Of a stretch of 64,000 bases of DNA, positions 1-9,468 are shown one piece after another (the stretch's first letter is position 1; each line of letters begins with the position of its first letter). The notes under the pieces are model-generated. The model made no database searches and had not been told where the DNA came from. It worked only from the letters and a program-made list of their open reading frames with translations. The stretch comes from Shewanella halotolerans (GTDB taxonomy: Bacteria > Pseudomonadota > Gammaproteobacteria > Enterobacterales > Shewanellaceae). The position numbers and the translations under genes were made by a program. The DNA lies in assembly GCF_019457535.1 (NCBI RefSeq), contig NZ_CP080417.1:1116001-1180000 (forward strand), read 5' to 3'.

Positions 1-499
1 TCTGTAGCTGGGCGAGTTCCTTGCGAAAGAAGTCGGCCCGCGGCGTGTAATGAAAGCCCAAGGTGTAGAGGGCGTCGATCACCGGATAGGTGCCCATGTA
101 GCCGCCGTAGAAGGTCTCGATGCCGATAATGGCAACTATGATCTCGGGGTCCACCTGATAGGTCTTTGCCGCCTTGGCGATGGTCGCGTCATGGGTGCGC
201 CAGAAATTCAGTCCCTTTTCCAGACGCTTATCGGTGAGGAAGATGGGGTGATATTGATACCAGGGCTTGGCTTCCCAAGGGGTGGTGATGGCGTCGATCA
301 CCTTCTGGTTGTATTGGGCGCTACTGAGAAAGCTGTCTATCTCTGCCAGGGTGAAGCCGGCGCCGAGTTGCTGCTCGGTGAAGGCTGTCTTCAACTCACT
401 GATGTCGCCCTCTTGGGGGATCACCTTGTCATCGGCTTGGGCCAGCATGCTGGCGCTGCCCAGCATCAGGGCGAAAAATAGCTGTGAAACTGGTTTCAA
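1..499 (-). CDS. mltB: Membrane-bound lytic murein transglycosylase B, 3' part outside window
   Basis: Cleaves the glycan strands of peptidoglycan in the periplasm, leaving 1,6-anhydro-muramic ends. About 166 N-terminal residues are visible; the rest runs off the left edge. The start is probably TTG at 499, since AGGAAG lies just upstream, with ATG at 466 as a downstream alternative. The N-terminus is a short hydrophobic export signal. The motif IGIETFYGG carries the glutamate (about E128) that matches the catalytic Glu of the MltB family, followed by the typical YPVIDALYTLGF stretch. It lies 11 bp after rodA on the same strand, so it is the last visible gene of the mrdA-rodA elongation operon. 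Confidence 0.9.
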   Translation of the reverse strand, partial: MKPVSQLFFALMLGSASMLAQADDKVIPQEGDISELKTAFTEQQLGAGFTLAEIDSFLSSAQYNQKVIDAITTPWEAKPWYQYHPIFLTDKRLEKGLNFWRTHDATIAKAAKTYQVDPEIIVAIIGIETFYGGYMGTYPVIDALYTLGFHYTPRADFFRKELAQLQ

Positions 500-510
500 A
501 TCGTCTTCCT

Positions 511-1617
511 TTAACGGTCAATGAATCGTCTATGGGTATGAATGCTCATCAGGATCCCGAAGCCTGTCATCAGGGTCAGCATAGAGGTGCCGCCGTAACT
601 GATGAGGGGCAGGGGTACACCAACTACGGGGAGTAGTCCCGATACCATGCCAATATTCACAAAGACATATACAAAGAAGGTTAAAGTAATACTGCCAGCG
701 AGTAAACGGGCAAAACTGGTTTGTGCGCGCGAGGCAATCACCAGGCCGCGGCCGATCACATAGAGGTAGAGGCAGAGCAGAATAAGGCTGCCGATCAGGC
801 CAAACTCCTCGCCGATAACCGCGAAGATGAAGTCGGTGTGGCGCTCGGGCAGGAACTCCAGCTGAGATTGAGTGCCGTCGAGCCAGCCCTTGCCCCAGAT
901 CCCACCGGAGCCGATGGCGATCTTGGACTGAATAATATGATAGCCGGCGCCCAGTGGGTCTTTTTCCGGATCCAGCAGGGTCAATACCCGGGTACGTTGA
1001 TAATCGTGCATCAGGAAGTACCAGAGCACAGGCAGCATGGCCAGCACGCCGCCGATGAAGCTGCCGACGATGGCCCAGCTCATGCCGGAGAGAAACAGCA
1101 CGAAGATCCCCGAGGCCGCCACCAGGATGGAGGTGCCGAGATCCGGCTGCTTGGCAATCAAGAGCGTCGGAATGAGCAGAATTACCCCGGCACCGGCCAG
1201 ATAACGCTTCTTCGGCGGTAGCGGAAACTTACTGATATACCAGGCCATGGTGATGGGGAAGGCTAGCTTAATCAGTTCAGAGGGTTGAAATTCCATGAAG
1301 CCCAGGTTGAGCCAGCGCTGGGCGCCCTTGTTGATCTCACCGAAGAAATGCACCCCTAGTAGCAGAATCACCCCCGCAATATAGATGGGGAATGCCCAGC
1401 GCCTGAGCACCTCTGGGTTGATCTGGGCGACAAACAGCATGATCCCCAGCGACAGTCCCATACGGATCAGCTGACGCTCCATCAGCGCCATATCTTCGCC
1501 GCCGGCGGAATAGATGACGAACAGGCCATAGCACATGAGTGCCAGCAGCCCAAGAAGCAGTGGCAGGTCGATATGCATGCGCTGCCAGATGTTGGGTCTA
1601 TGGCTATGGGCGTTCAT
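511..1617 (-). CDS. rodA: Rod-shape SEDS peptidoglycan glycosyltransferase RodA
   Basis: Inner-membrane SEDS polymerase that extends glycan strands during lateral wall growth and works with PBP2. The 368 residues match the usual family length and form about ten membrane segments. The C-terminal part contains the SEDS signature around GVPLPLISYGGTSM, and a long periplasmic loop contains QPDLGTS. Start ATG at 1617 has GGAG eight bases upstream. Its 5' end overlaps the 3' end of mrdA by 14 bp, which suggests translational coupling of the two partner enzymes. Confidence 0.97.
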   Translation of the reverse strand: MNAHSHRPNIWQRMHIDLPLLLGLLALMCYGLFVIYSAGGEDMALMERQLIRMGLSLGIMLFVAQINPEVLRRWAFPIYIAGVILLLGVHFFGEINKGAQRWLNLGFMEFQPSELIKLAFPITMAWYISKFPLPPKKRYLAGAGVILLIPTLLIAKQPDLGTSILVAASGIFVLFLSGMSWAIVGSFIGGVLAMLPVLWYFLMHDYQRTRVLTLLDPEKDPLGAGYHIIQSKIAIGSGGIWGKGWLDGTQSQLEFLPERHTDFIFAVIGEEFGLIGSLILLCLYLYVIGRGLVIASRAQTSFARLLAGSITLTFFVYVFVNIGMVSGLLPVVGVPLPLISYGGTSMLTLMTGFGILMSIHTHRRFIDR

Positions 1618-3487
1618 TGTGTGGGCTCCCGGCGGTTTCTAAGGGCAGGTTGTCGCGTAGCATATACTCATCCAGCAGCGCGCGGGCCACGGGGCCAGCG
1701 TTGGCGCCACCCCAACCGGCGTTTTCCAGTACCACTGCCAGCACGATGCGCGGCGCCTCATAGGGGGCGTAGGCGACGATCAAGGCGTTATCCCTCAGGT
1801 GTTCGTCGATATTTTCTGCGTCATATTTTTCATCTTCGGCCACACTGAAGACCTGGGCGGTACCCGTCTTCATCGCCGCGGTATAGCCGGCATCGACGAA
1901 GCGTGACTTATGGGCGGTATCTCTCATCGCCTCGTTGATGATCTGCCAGTTGTGTGGACTCTTCAGTACCACGGGAGCCATCTTGTCTACCGGGGTGTCC
2001 ACCTTGACGGTATCATTCTTGATCGACTTCAACAGGTGCGGCACGAAACGTTCGCCCTTATTGGCCATGATGGCGGTGGCGTTGGCCAGCTGCAGTGGCG
2101 TGGTGGTCCAGTAACCCTGGCCGATCCCCACTGAGATGGTATCGCCGATATACCAGGGCTGATTGTATTTGAGTCGTTTCCAGTCCTTGGACGGCATGTT
2201 ACCGGCCGACTCCTCGAAGATATCGACACCTGTGCGCTCGCCAAAGCCGAACTGCTGCATGAAGTTGCTGATCTTATCTATGCCTGTCTTGTAGGCCATG
2301 TCGTAGAAGTAGGTGTCACAGGAGTGCACCAGGGCGCCGTTGACATCGACCCAGCCGTGGCCCCAACGTTTCCAGTCGCGATACTTGCGCTCGACGCCGG
2401 GGATCTGCCAAAAGCCTGGGTCCCACACCCGGGTCTTAGGGGTCACAACCTTTTCTTCCAGGCCCAGCAGCGCCATGTGAGGCTTAACCGTCGATGCCGG
2501 GGCGTATTGGCCCTGGGTGGCGCGGTTGATCAGCGGGCGAGAGCGAGCGTTGAGCAGATCGCTATAGGCCTTGGAGCTGATGCCGTGCACGAACTGGTTC
2601 GGGTCATAGCTGGGGCTGGAGACCATGGCCAGTATGCCGCCGTCGCGGGGATCGATAGCCACGATTGAGCCGCGGCGACCCGCCAGCAGTTCCATCGCCT
2701 TCTTCTGTAGCTGAAGATCCAGGGTCAGGTAGATGTCCTGGCCCGGCTCTGGCGCCACAGATTTAAGGGTGCGAATGGTGCGGCCGCGGTTGTTGACCTC
2801 TTCTTCCAGGTGGCCAGGCATGCCGTGCAGCAGGCTCTCATAAAACTTTTCGATCCCCTGCTTGCCGATATCCTTGGTGGCGGCGTAGTTCTGCCACTGG
2901 CCGTTGCGCTGCAATGCGGCCTGGTCCCTGTTGTTGATGCGGCCCACATAGCCCAGCACATGGGTCAGCAGTCCATCGTAGGGGTAGTGGCGTTTCAGGC
3001 CTGCATCGATGGAGAAGCCAGGGAACCTGTGTTGGTTAACGCTAAAGATCGCCACTTCCTCCTCCGACAGGCGGTTCTTGACCGTGATCGGCTTGAAGCG
3101 GCGATGGTATTTGAGGGAGGCGACCAGGCTTTCTCTGTCATCCTTGCTGAGCTCGACGACCTTGGCGAGTTCATCCAGGGTCGCGGGAATGTCTTTGACC
3201 TTCTCGGGGATCAGTTCCAGCGAGTAGAAGGGCTGATTCTCCGCCAACAGTTGGCCGTGTCTGTCGTAGATCAGGCCGCGGCTTGGCGCCACTGGCACGA
3301 CGCGGATGCGGTTGTCGTTGGAGCGGGTCTCGTAGTCTTTGTAGGACAGGACTTGCAGATGATAGAGGTTGCCCAGCAGTATGCTCAGCAGGATTATCAC
3401 ACAACCAAAGGTGAAGATGGCGCGGCGTTTGAACAGCGAGGCTTCGGCTGCATGATCATGCATGGCCATCCGTTTACGTGGCGCCAA
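1604..3487 (-). CDS. mrdA: Penicillin-binding protein 2, elongasome transpeptidase
   Basis: Class B PBP that cross-links peptidoglycan in the cylindrical wall with RodA. The 627-residue chain has an N-terminal membrane anchor (about residues 22-42), a dimerisation/pedestal region and a transpeptidase domain with all three active-site motifs: STVK (catalytic Ser), SCD as the SxN-type motif, and KTGTA. The first in-frame codon is TTG at 3487, which has GGAG seven bases upstream. ATG codons at 3469 and 3463 are possible later starts without a clear ribosome site. rlmH lies 77 bp upstream and rodA overlaps its end. Confidence 0.96.
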   Translation of the reverse strand: MAPRKRMAMHDHAAEASLFKRRAIFTFGCVIILLSILLGNLYHLQVLSYKDYETRSNDNRIRVVPVAPSRGLIYDRHGQLLAENQPFYSLELIPEKVKDIPATLDELAKVVELSKDDRESLVASLKYHRRFKPITVKNRLSEEEVAIFSVNQHRFPGFSIDAGLKRHYPYDGLLTHVLGYVGRINNRDQAALQRNGQWQNYAATKDIGKQGIEKFYESLLHGMPGHLEEEVNNRGRTIRTLKSVAPEPGQDIYLTLDLQLQKKAMELLAGRRGSIVAIDPRDGGILAMVSSPSYDPNQFVHGISSKAYSDLLNARSRPLINRATQGQYAPASTVKPHMALLGLEEKVVTPKTRVWDPGFWQIPGVERKYRDWKRWGHGWVDVNGALVHSCDTYFYDMAYKTGIDKISNFMQQFGFGERTGVDIFEESAGNMPSKDWKRLKYNQPWYIGDTISVGIGQGYWTTTPLQLANATAIMANKGERFVPHLLKSIKNDTVKVDTPVDKMAPVVLKSPHNWQIINEAMRDTAHKSRFVDAGYTAAMKTGTAQVFSVAEDEKYDAENIDEHLRDNALIVAYAPYEAPRIVLAVVLENAGWGGANAGPVARALLDEYMLRDNLPLETAGSPHNERP

Positions 3488-3564
3488 TTATACTCTCTCC
3501 GGCAGTATGTTGGTTGTCACTATCATCGTCTATCCCTCGATTGACTCGAGTATCGCGCGGCGCA

Positions 3565-4035
3565 CTACTCTCTATGATACGGGTGGTTGTTGTTGATGCT
3601 CCAGGCACGGTATAGGCTCTCGGCCACCAAGACGCGTACCAAGGGGTGGGGCAGGGTCAAGGCCGATAGACACCAGCTTTGATTCGCCGCCTGTTTACAG
3701 GCGGGGGCCAGTCCCTCGGGGCCGCCGATAAGCAGGCTAACATCGCGACCGTCCAGTTGCCAGCGATTGAGCTGAGTGGCAAGCTCGGGCGTGGTCCAGT
3801 TTTTACCCGGCAGATCCAGGCTGACAATATGGTTTCCCTTAGGGATAGCCGCCAGCATCTGTTCGCCCTCTTTGTGCAAGATGCGGGCGATGTCGGCATT
3901 CTTACCGCGCTTGCCGGCAGGGATCTCAATCAGTTCGAACGCCATGTCCCTGGGGAAACGGCGCTGATATTCTTCGAAACCTGTGGTGACCCAGGCGGGC
4001 ATGCGAGTGCCCACGGCAACGAGTTGTAACTTCAT
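3565..4035 (-). CDS. rlmH: 23S rRNA pseudouridine-1915 N3-methyltransferase RlmH
   Basis: SPOUT-class, SAM-dependent enzyme that methylates pseudouridine 1915 in helix 69 of 23S rRNA in assembled 70S ribosomes. The 156 residues match the family length. The trefoil-knot cofactor loop GGPEGLAP is present near residue 103, as is the conserved C-terminal segment with LPHPLVRVLVAESLYRAW and the tail NNNHPYHRE. The start ATG overlaps the stop of rsfS in a TAATG junction, so the two ribosome factors are likely co-translated. Confidence 0.97.
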   Translation of the reverse strand: MKLQLVAVGTRMPAWVTTGFEEYQRRFPRDMAFELIEIPAGKRGKNADIARILHKEGEQMLAAIPKGNHIVSLDLPGKNWTTPELATQLNRWQLDGRDVSLLIGGPEGLAPACKQAANQSWCLSALTLPHPLVRVLVAESLYRAWSINNNHPYHRE

Positions 4036-4382
4036 TAAGCTGGCTTTTCAGACCACAGCTTTTCAAGCTGATAGAAGTCGCGGGTCTTGTCTTGCATCAC
4101 ATGAACAATCACGTCGCCCAGGTCGACCAGCACCCATTCGCTGCTGTCACGGCCTTCGACGCCATGGATATGTAGGTTGGCACGTTTGGCCTCGAGTACC
4201 ACGTTCTCGGCGATCGCTCTGACGTGGGTCTTAGAAGTACCCGAACAGACCACCATATAGTCGGTCACATTCGACTTGTCGGTGACTTCCAGTACTACAA
4301 CATCTTTTGCTTTTAAATCTTCGACCTTGTCGATGACAAACTGTTTAAGCTCGGCGCTTTGCACGCTAAATTCCTCATTCAT
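4035..4382 (-). CDS. rsfS: Ribosomal silencing factor RsfS
   Basis: Binds L14 on the 50S subunit and blocks subunit joining when nutrients are short. The frame is open up to 4565, but the family N-terminus starts at the Met at 4382 (MNEEFSVQ), giving 115 residues against about 105 in E. coli. The upstream extension overlaps the end of nadD and shows no family similarity. Conserved segments include VVLEVTDKSNVTDYMVVCSG and the HVEG-type segment HGVEGRDSSEWVLVDLGD near the centre. It overlaps rlmH by one base. The 127-bp gap to nadD holds a candidate promoter of its own. Confidence 0.95.
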   Translation of the reverse strand: MNEEFSVQSAELKQFVIDKVEDLKAKDVVVLEVTDKSNVTDYMVVCSGTSKTHVRAIAENVVLEAKRANLHIHGVEGRDSSEWVLVDLGDVIVHVMQDKTRDFYQLEKLWSEKPA

Positions 4383-4397
4383 TTTTAACAGCGAGGC

Positions 4398-4425
4398 AGT
4401 ATAACAGGTTATGCCCCTAAAGTAA
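4398..4425 (-). promoter_or_regulatory. Candidate sigma70 promoter for rsfS-rlmH
   Basis: Read on the minus strand, a TATACT -10 hexamer (4403-4398) sits 16 bases after TTACTT (4425-4420). It is about 16 bases before the rsfS start codon, so the leader would be very short. The -10 is good and the -35 is weak. It would give the ribosome-factor pair expression independent of leuS-holA-nadD. Confidence 0.4.
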
Positions 4426-4509
4426 TTGCTAATAGCGGTGCGTGAAATGCCTGTCTGCGCCCTAAACGGCGTGAGTTTGGCTAAAGGTTGAGGCCTTGTT
4501 ATCTGGCTG

Positions 4510-5151
4510 TTAGCGGTAGAGCTGATGGGCGGCGATATAGTCGGCCACAACCTGTGGCATGGCATCGGGCGCCAGCTGATTTTGGGCCAGCTGCTGGCGA
4601 ATCTCGGTAGAGGAGTAGGGCTGAGGTGTGATGGTCACCGGGAGGATGAGACCGGCGTAGCAATCTGACTCGGCAGCCTTATCAAGCCCTGTCTTGTCTG
4701 CGCGGCGGGTATTAAGCAGTGTGGCCATCTCGCTGTCCTCGCACAACGTCCAGCCGGGCCTTTGGCAGACGGCGATATGACAGAGATCGAACAGCTGCCG
4801 CCAGTGATACCAGCTTGGCAGGCCAACGAAGGAGTCCATCCCCATGATAAACACCAGCTGATCCTGGCCGTGGGTCTGACGCAGGTACTTCAGGGTCTCT
4901 ACCGAATAGGAGGGCTGGTCGCGGTTTGCCTCTATGTCACACAGCTTGAGCTGTGGGTATTGCTGACACACAAGCCTGGCCATGGCAAGGCGATGCTGAG
5001 TGGAGGTGTTGGTGCCGTCCTTGTGAGGCGGAATATGGTTGGGCATCAGCCAGACTTCGTCGAGTCCCAGGGCGGCCTGCACCTCAAGCAATGGCTTGAT
5101 ATGACCATAGTGAATGGGGTCGAAGGTGCCGCCCAGTATGCCTATCTTCAT
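4510..5151 (-). CDS. nadD: Nicotinate-mononucleotide adenylyltransferase
   Basis: Transfers AMP from ATP to nicotinate mononucleotide to make deamido-NAD in NAD biosynthesis. The 213 residues match the family. The nucleotidyltransferase signature GGTFDPIHYGH is at residues 8-18, and the C-terminal ISSTxIR-type motif appears as YSSTEIRQQ. holA ends 10 bp upstream on the same strand, as in the E. coli leuS-holA-nadD cluster. Confidence 0.97.
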   Translation of the reverse strand: MKIGILGGTFDPIHYGHIKPLLEVQAALGLDEVWLMPNHIPPHKDGTNTSTQHRLAMARLVCQQYPQLKLCDIEANRDQPSYSVETLKYLRQTHGQDQLVFIMGMDSFVGLPSWYHWRQLFDLCHIAVCQRPGWTLCEDSEMATLLNTRRADKTGLDKAAESDCYAGLILPVTITPQPYSSTEIRQQLAQNQLAPDAMPQVVADYIAAHQLYR

Positions 5152-5161
5152 CAGCTTTTTC

Positions 5162-6193
5162 CTAGCCGAGTTCGATATGGCTAAGATGAGCGTGAGCCTT
5201 GGGATCGTACAGCAGGCAGAGGTGACTCATGGCGGTCCAGTCTTCAGCTCCTTGCTGCTTGAGCTTCAGCTCGATCTTCGAGGCACTGGCCAGGGCTGTT
5301 TCTATCTGGCTTAGACTCAGGCGAGATAGCGCACCCTGATACAGCCCCTTGCGCTTGTCCCAGATCCTGAACTGACTCCACAGACTCTGCAGCGGCGTTC
5401 CCGCCTCCTGAGCCTGCTTGAGCTGTAACAGTGTGGTCAGCTCCTTAAACTGGCCCCACAGCAATATCGGCAGGGCCGTGCCCTCGGCTTGGAGCTGGGC
5501 CAGGATATGCTGGGCCTTCTCCTGTTGATTGGCCAGCAGGCAATCGGCCAGCTGAAAAACGCTGAAACGGGACTGATCTTCGAAGTAGTTTTGCAGTTGC
5601 TCGCTGGTGATCTGGCTGCTGGGGCTAAGTAGCTGCAGCAGTTGTATCGCCTGATCCGCTGCCAGCAGGTTGCCTTCATACAGACTCAGCAACAGCTGCT
5701 GGGCGTCCTGGGTGAGGTTTAAGCCGGCCTCGCGAATACGGGTCTGTAACCAGCGCTGAAACTGTGGCCCTTCTGGCGTGGCGCAGGGGATATAAATCCC
5801 TTTGTCATCCAGCTGCTTAAACCATTTCGATTTGGTCTGTTCGCTGGCAAGCTTTGGCCCTGTGATCACCAACAGAATATCTGGATTCACCTGCTGCATC
5901 AGACTCTGTAGCTGGCTACTGCCCTCGCTGCCGGGTTTGGCCTGGGGCAGGTGCAGCTCTATGATGCGGCGACTGGCGAACAGGCTCATGCTGTTCCACT
6001 CATCCTGCAATTCGCGCCAGTTAAAGCCAGTCTCCTGAGTGAGCACTATGCGCTCCTCGAAACCTTCTCGCTTGGCCTGTTCCAAGATCGCCCGCTTGCT
6101 GGTTTCACACAGCCAGGGGTCATCACCAAAGATGAGGTAACAGGGCTTTAGCGGCGAGAGCTGCTTGGCGAGCTGGTCCGGGTAGACGCGCAT
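5162..6193 (-). CDS. holA: DNA polymerase III delta subunit
   Basis: Wrench subunit of the clamp loader; it opens the beta sliding clamp. The 343 residues match the family and begin MRVYPDQLAKQL, close to the E. coli N-terminus. The AAA+-like fold has no functional Walker A, as expected for delta. The start codon overlaps the lptE stop (TGATG), indicating coupling with lptE. Confidence 0.95.
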   Translation of the reverse strand: MRVYPDQLAKQLSPLKPCYLIFGDDPWLCETSKRAILEQAKREGFEERIVLTQETGFNWRELQDEWNSMSLFASRRIIELHLPQAKPGSEGSSQLQSLMQQVNPDILLVITGPKLASEQTKSKWFKQLDDKGIYIPCATPEGPQFQRWLQTRIREAGLNLTQDAQQLLLSLYEGNLLAADQAIQLLQLLSPSSQITSEQLQNYFEDQSRFSVFQLADCLLANQQEKAQHILAQLQAEGTALPILLWGQFKELTTLLQLKQAQEAGTPLQSLWSQFRIWDKRKGLYQGALSRLSLSQIETALASASKIELKLKQQGAEDWTAMSHLCLLYDPKAHAHLSHIELG

Positions 6194-6687
6194 CAGTTGG
6201 TCTCGATAGAGGCCAGGATCTGGATGATCTGGTCGGCGGCCTGGATGCGCATCTCTTTTACGAGCAGTTCCATCTCACGGCTCTTTGCCAGTGCGGTGCG
6301 GGGATCGTCGAGGTAGTCGCGGTGAATGTCGACATCGAAGGCCTTGGCCTCGCGCTCGGGATACTGCACCGCGAAGCGCACGTGATAGTTGAGCTCATAT
6401 TCCGCCACATTCCCCGTGGGGTAGAGGGAGAGGGTACTTCTGTCCAGCGAGTCGTTGAGGATCCGCACGACAGGCACACTGGTATCATCTTCCACTACTG
6501 TGATGCTGTTGAGACGCAGGCGTTCGCGCACCAGGCGGGTCAGCTCGCTGTATTCGTCCTGGCTGCTCAGGGTGAGCGTCTTAAGAGAATCTGGGATCGA
6601 GTAGCTGCGCTGAAGTTTAAAACCACATCCGGCGCTAAGCAGCACCGAGAGGGCTAAGATTGCAAAACATAAGCGTTTAATAAGCAT
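6193..6687 (-). CDS. lptE: LPS-assembly lipoprotein LptE
   Basis: Outer-membrane lipoprotein that plugs the LptD barrel and helps insert LPS into the outer leaflet. The 164-residue protein has a lipoprotein signal ending in the lipobox LSAGC at about residue 21, followed by the family segment GFKLQRSYSIPDSLKTLTL. It overlaps holA by one base and follows leuS with a 68-bp gap that contains a strong hairpin. Confidence 0.95.
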   Translation of the reverse strand: MLIKRLCFAILALSVLLSAGCGFKLQRSYSIPDSLKTLTLSSQDEYSELTRLVRERLRLNSITVVEDDTSVPVVRILNDSLDRSTLSLYPTGNVAEYELNYHVRFAVQYPEREAKAFDVDIHRDYLDDPRTALAKSREMELLVKEMRIQAADQIIQILASIETN

Positions 6688-6719
6688 AGGCTAAGCCATC
6701 TATTTCCATGTTTGATAAG

Positions 6720-6744
6720 ACTCGGCCACCTGAGGTGGCCGAGT
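6720..6744 (-). other. Strong intercistronic hairpin between leuS and lptE
   Basis: An 11-bp perfect stem, ACTCGGCCACC / GGTGGCCGAGT, with a 3-base loop. On the minus strand it is followed by CTTATCAAAC rather than a T-run, so it is not a classic intrinsic terminator. It may be a partial terminator, an RNA-processing site or a 3'-end stabiliser for the leuS message. Confidence 0.6.
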
Positions 6745-6755
6745 AAAGCGGGCAA

Positions 6756-9347
6756 TTAGTTTGCTACGATATTGAGTAGCTTACCAGGTACATAAATCAC
6801 CTTACGTACCGTCTTGCCTTCGGTGTGCTTGATAACGCCTTCCTCTGCCATACCGGCAGCTTCCACCGTGTCTTTGTCGGCGTCGGCGGCCACTGTTACC
6901 TTGGCGCGTAGCTTGCCGTTCACCTGTACTATGATCAGCTTGCTGTCTTCGACCAGCGCCGACTCATCGACGACCGGCCAAAGCACGTTTTCAATCGTCT
7001 CTTCGTGACCCAGTGCCTGCCACAGCTCGAAGCTGGTGTGCGGGATGATAGGGTAGAGCAGACGGACCACGGCGCACAGGGCTTCCTGCATCAGGGCTCT
7101 GTCTTGCTCGCTCTCCATCGGCGCCTTTTGCAGACGATTCATCAGCTCCATCACAGAGGCGATGGCGGTGTTGAACATCTGACGACGCTCGATATCGTCA
7201 CCCACCTTGGCGATAGTCTTGTGCAGCTCACGACGCAGCTCTTTTTGAGCGCTATCGAGTGAGGCAACATCCAGGGCAACGGTAGGGCCTTGTGACACAT
7301 GGTCGTGGGCCAGTTTCCAAAGACGCTTGATGAAGCGGTGAGCCCCTTCGACGCTCGACTCTTGCCATTCCAGGGTCAGTTCTGGTGGCGAGGCGAACAT
7401 CATGAACAGACGCACGGTATCGGCGCCGTACTTGTCCACCATCTCTTGCGGGTCGATACCATTGTTCTTCGACTTAGACATCTTGCTCATGCCGGTGTAA
7501 ACCAGTTCATGACCTTGGCTGTCGACGGCCTTGACGATACGGCCCTTGTCGTCGGTTTCGGTAACCTTGGCATCGTTTGGCGATACCCAGACACGGGCAC
7601 CTTTCTCATCTGTGTAGTAGAAGGCATCGGCCAGCACCATGCCCTGGGTTAGCAGACGCTTGGCTGGCTCATCGCTGTTAACCAGGCCGATGTCACGTAG
7701 CAGCTTGTGGAAGAAGCGGAAGTAGAGCAGGTGCATACAGGCGTGCTCGATACCACCGATATATTGATCCACCGGCAGCCAGTAGTTGGCCTTGGCTGGA
7801 TCCAGCATCTGGTCGGCCTTAGGGCTACAGTAGCGGGCATAGTACCAAGAAGACTCCATGAAGGTGTCGAAGGTATCGGTTTCTCTGAAGGCTTCCTGAC
7901 CGTTAACCTGAGTCTTGGCCCACTCTTTGTCGGCCTTGATTGGGCTCTGGATACCATCCATGACCACATCTTCAGGCAGGATCACCGGCAGCTGATCTTC
8001 AGGCGTTGGCATTACCGTACCGTCGGCCAGGGTGACCATAGGAATTGGCGCGCCCCAGTAACGCTGACGGGAGACACCCCAGTCACGCAGACGATAGTTT
8101 ACCTGACGCTTACCTTTGCCTTCGCTGGTTAGCTTAGCGTCGATGGCATCGAACGCTGCCTGGAAGTCCAGGCCGTCCAGCTCTGGGAATGAGTCGCCAG
8201 AGTTAAACACTATGCCCTTTTCTGTGTAGGCTTCTTCGCTGATGTCCAGCTCGCCATCTGCAGGCTTGATCACCCCTTCGATTGGCAGGCCATACTTAGT
8301 GGCAAATTCGTAATCGCGCTGGTCGTGACCGGGTACCGACATCACGGCGCCCGTGCCATAGTTCATCAGCACGAAGTTGGCAGCCCAGATAGGTACTAGC
8401 TTGCCTGTCAGCGGGTGGATGGCCTTAAGGCCTGTGTCGACACCCTTCTTCTCCATGGCGGCCATGGCGGCTTCTGTGGTGTCGGCGTTCTTGCACTCTT
8501 CGATAAAGTCGGCCAGCACAGGGTTGTTTGCCGCTGCTTGCTCAGCTAACGGATGACCTGCGGCGATCGCCACATAGGTCACGCCCATAACAGTGTCTGG
8601 GCGAGTGGTGTAGATGTCGAAGCTCTGATCGCTACCCTCGACCTGGAAGGTCATCTCGATGCCTTCGCTGCGGCCGATCCAGTTGCGCTGCATCGTTTTG
8701 ACCTGCTCTGGCCATTCGTCCAGCTGGTCGATGTCGTTCAGCAGTTCTTCGGCGTAATCGGTGATCTTGATGAACCACTGAGGGATCTCTTTTTGCACCA
8801 CCTGGGTGTCACAGCGCCAGCAGCAGCCGTCTTGTACCTGCTCGTTGGCCAGTACGGTTTCATCGTTTGGACACCAGTTAACCGAGGCAGTCTTCTTGTA
8901 GACCAGGCCCTTCTCGTACAGCTTGGTGAAGAACCACTGCTCCCAGCGGTAGTATTCAGGTGTACAGGTGGCGATCTCACGGCTCCAGTCGTAGCCGAAA
9001 CCCAGCATCTTCAGCTGGTTTTTCATGTAATCGATGTTTTCATAGGTCCAAGGGGCCGGCGCCGTCTTGTTGTTGATGGCGGCGTTCTCAGCAGGCAGAC
9101 CGAAAGAGTCCCAACCTATGGGTTGTAATACGTTTTTTCCTTGCAGACGCTGGTAACGGGCAACGACATCGCCTATGGTGTAGTTGCGGACATGGCCCAT
9201 ATGCAGTCGGCCAGAAGGGTATGGAAACATAGAGAGACAGTAAAACTTCTCTTTGCTTTCGTCCTCGGTTACTTCAAATGTTTTAGTGTCTTGCCAGTGC
9301 TGCTGCACCTTAGCTTCAATCTCTGAAGGTAGATATTGCTCTTGCAT
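6756..9347 (-). CDS. leuS: Leucyl-tRNA synthetase
   Basis: Class I aminoacyl-tRNA synthetase that charges tRNA-Leu. The 863 residues match the bacterial family (860 in E. coli). The HIGH-type motif is HMGH within YPSGRLHMGHVRNYTIGD (residues 42-59), the CP1 editing domain follows, and the KMSKS loop is intact (GMSKMSKSKNNG). The C-terminal anticodon-binding domain is complete. It is first in the leuS-lptE-holA-nadD-rsfS-rlmH-mrdA-rodA-mltB run and is divergent from ybeL. Three tRNA-Leu(UAG) genes, presumed substrates, are in the same window. Confidence 0.99.
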   Translation of the reverse strand: MQEQYLPSEIEAKVQQHWQDTKTFEVTEDESKEKFYCLSMFPYPSGRLHMGHVRNYTIGDVVARYQRLQGKNVLQPIGWDSFGLPAENAAINNKTAPAPWTYENIDYMKNQLKMLGFGYDWSREIATCTPEYYRWEQWFFTKLYEKGLVYKKTASVNWCPNDETVLANEQVQDGCCWRCDTQVVQKEIPQWFIKITDYAEELLNDIDQLDEWPEQVKTMQRNWIGRSEGIEMTFQVEGSDQSFDIYTTRPDTVMGVTYVAIAAGHPLAEQAAANNPVLADFIEECKNADTTEAAMAAMEKKGVDTGLKAIHPLTGKLVPIWAANFVLMNYGTGAVMSVPGHDQRDYEFATKYGLPIEGVIKPADGELDISEEAYTEKGIVFNSGDSFPELDGLDFQAAFDAIDAKLTSEGKGKRQVNYRLRDWGVSRQRYWGAPIPMVTLADGTVMPTPEDQLPVILPEDVVMDGIQSPIKADKEWAKTQVNGQEAFRETDTFDTFMESSWYYARYCSPKADQMLDPAKANYWLPVDQYIGGIEHACMHLLYFRFFHKLLRDIGLVNSDEPAKRLLTQGMVLADAFYYTDEKGARVWVSPNDAKVTETDDKGRIVKAVDSQGHELVYTGMSKMSKSKNNGIDPQEMVDKYGADTVRLFMMFASPPELTLEWQESSVEGAHRFIKRLWKLAHDHVSQGPTVALDVASLDSAQKELRRELHKTIAKVGDDIERRQMFNTAIASVMELMNRLQKAPMESEQDRALMQEALCAVVRLLYPIIPHTSFELWQALGHEETIENVLWPVVDESALVEDSKLIIVQVNGKLRAKVTVAADADKDTVEAAGMAEEGVIKHTEGKTVRKVIYVPGKLLNIVAN

Positions 9348-9468
9348 TGATGATTCCCGGCCATGCCGCCTATTTATTTGATCTTGCGCATCTTGCGCGC
9401 GAGTTAGATCTGCATAGAATAAACTAGAAGTGAGTCATTAAAAAGGTTCGCATGAAGGAGTATTGAAC

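Noticed and set aside
4383..4565. Possible 61-residue N-terminal extension of RsfS
   Set aside because: It overlaps the end of nadD, lacks similarity to the family and would skip the good start at 4382.
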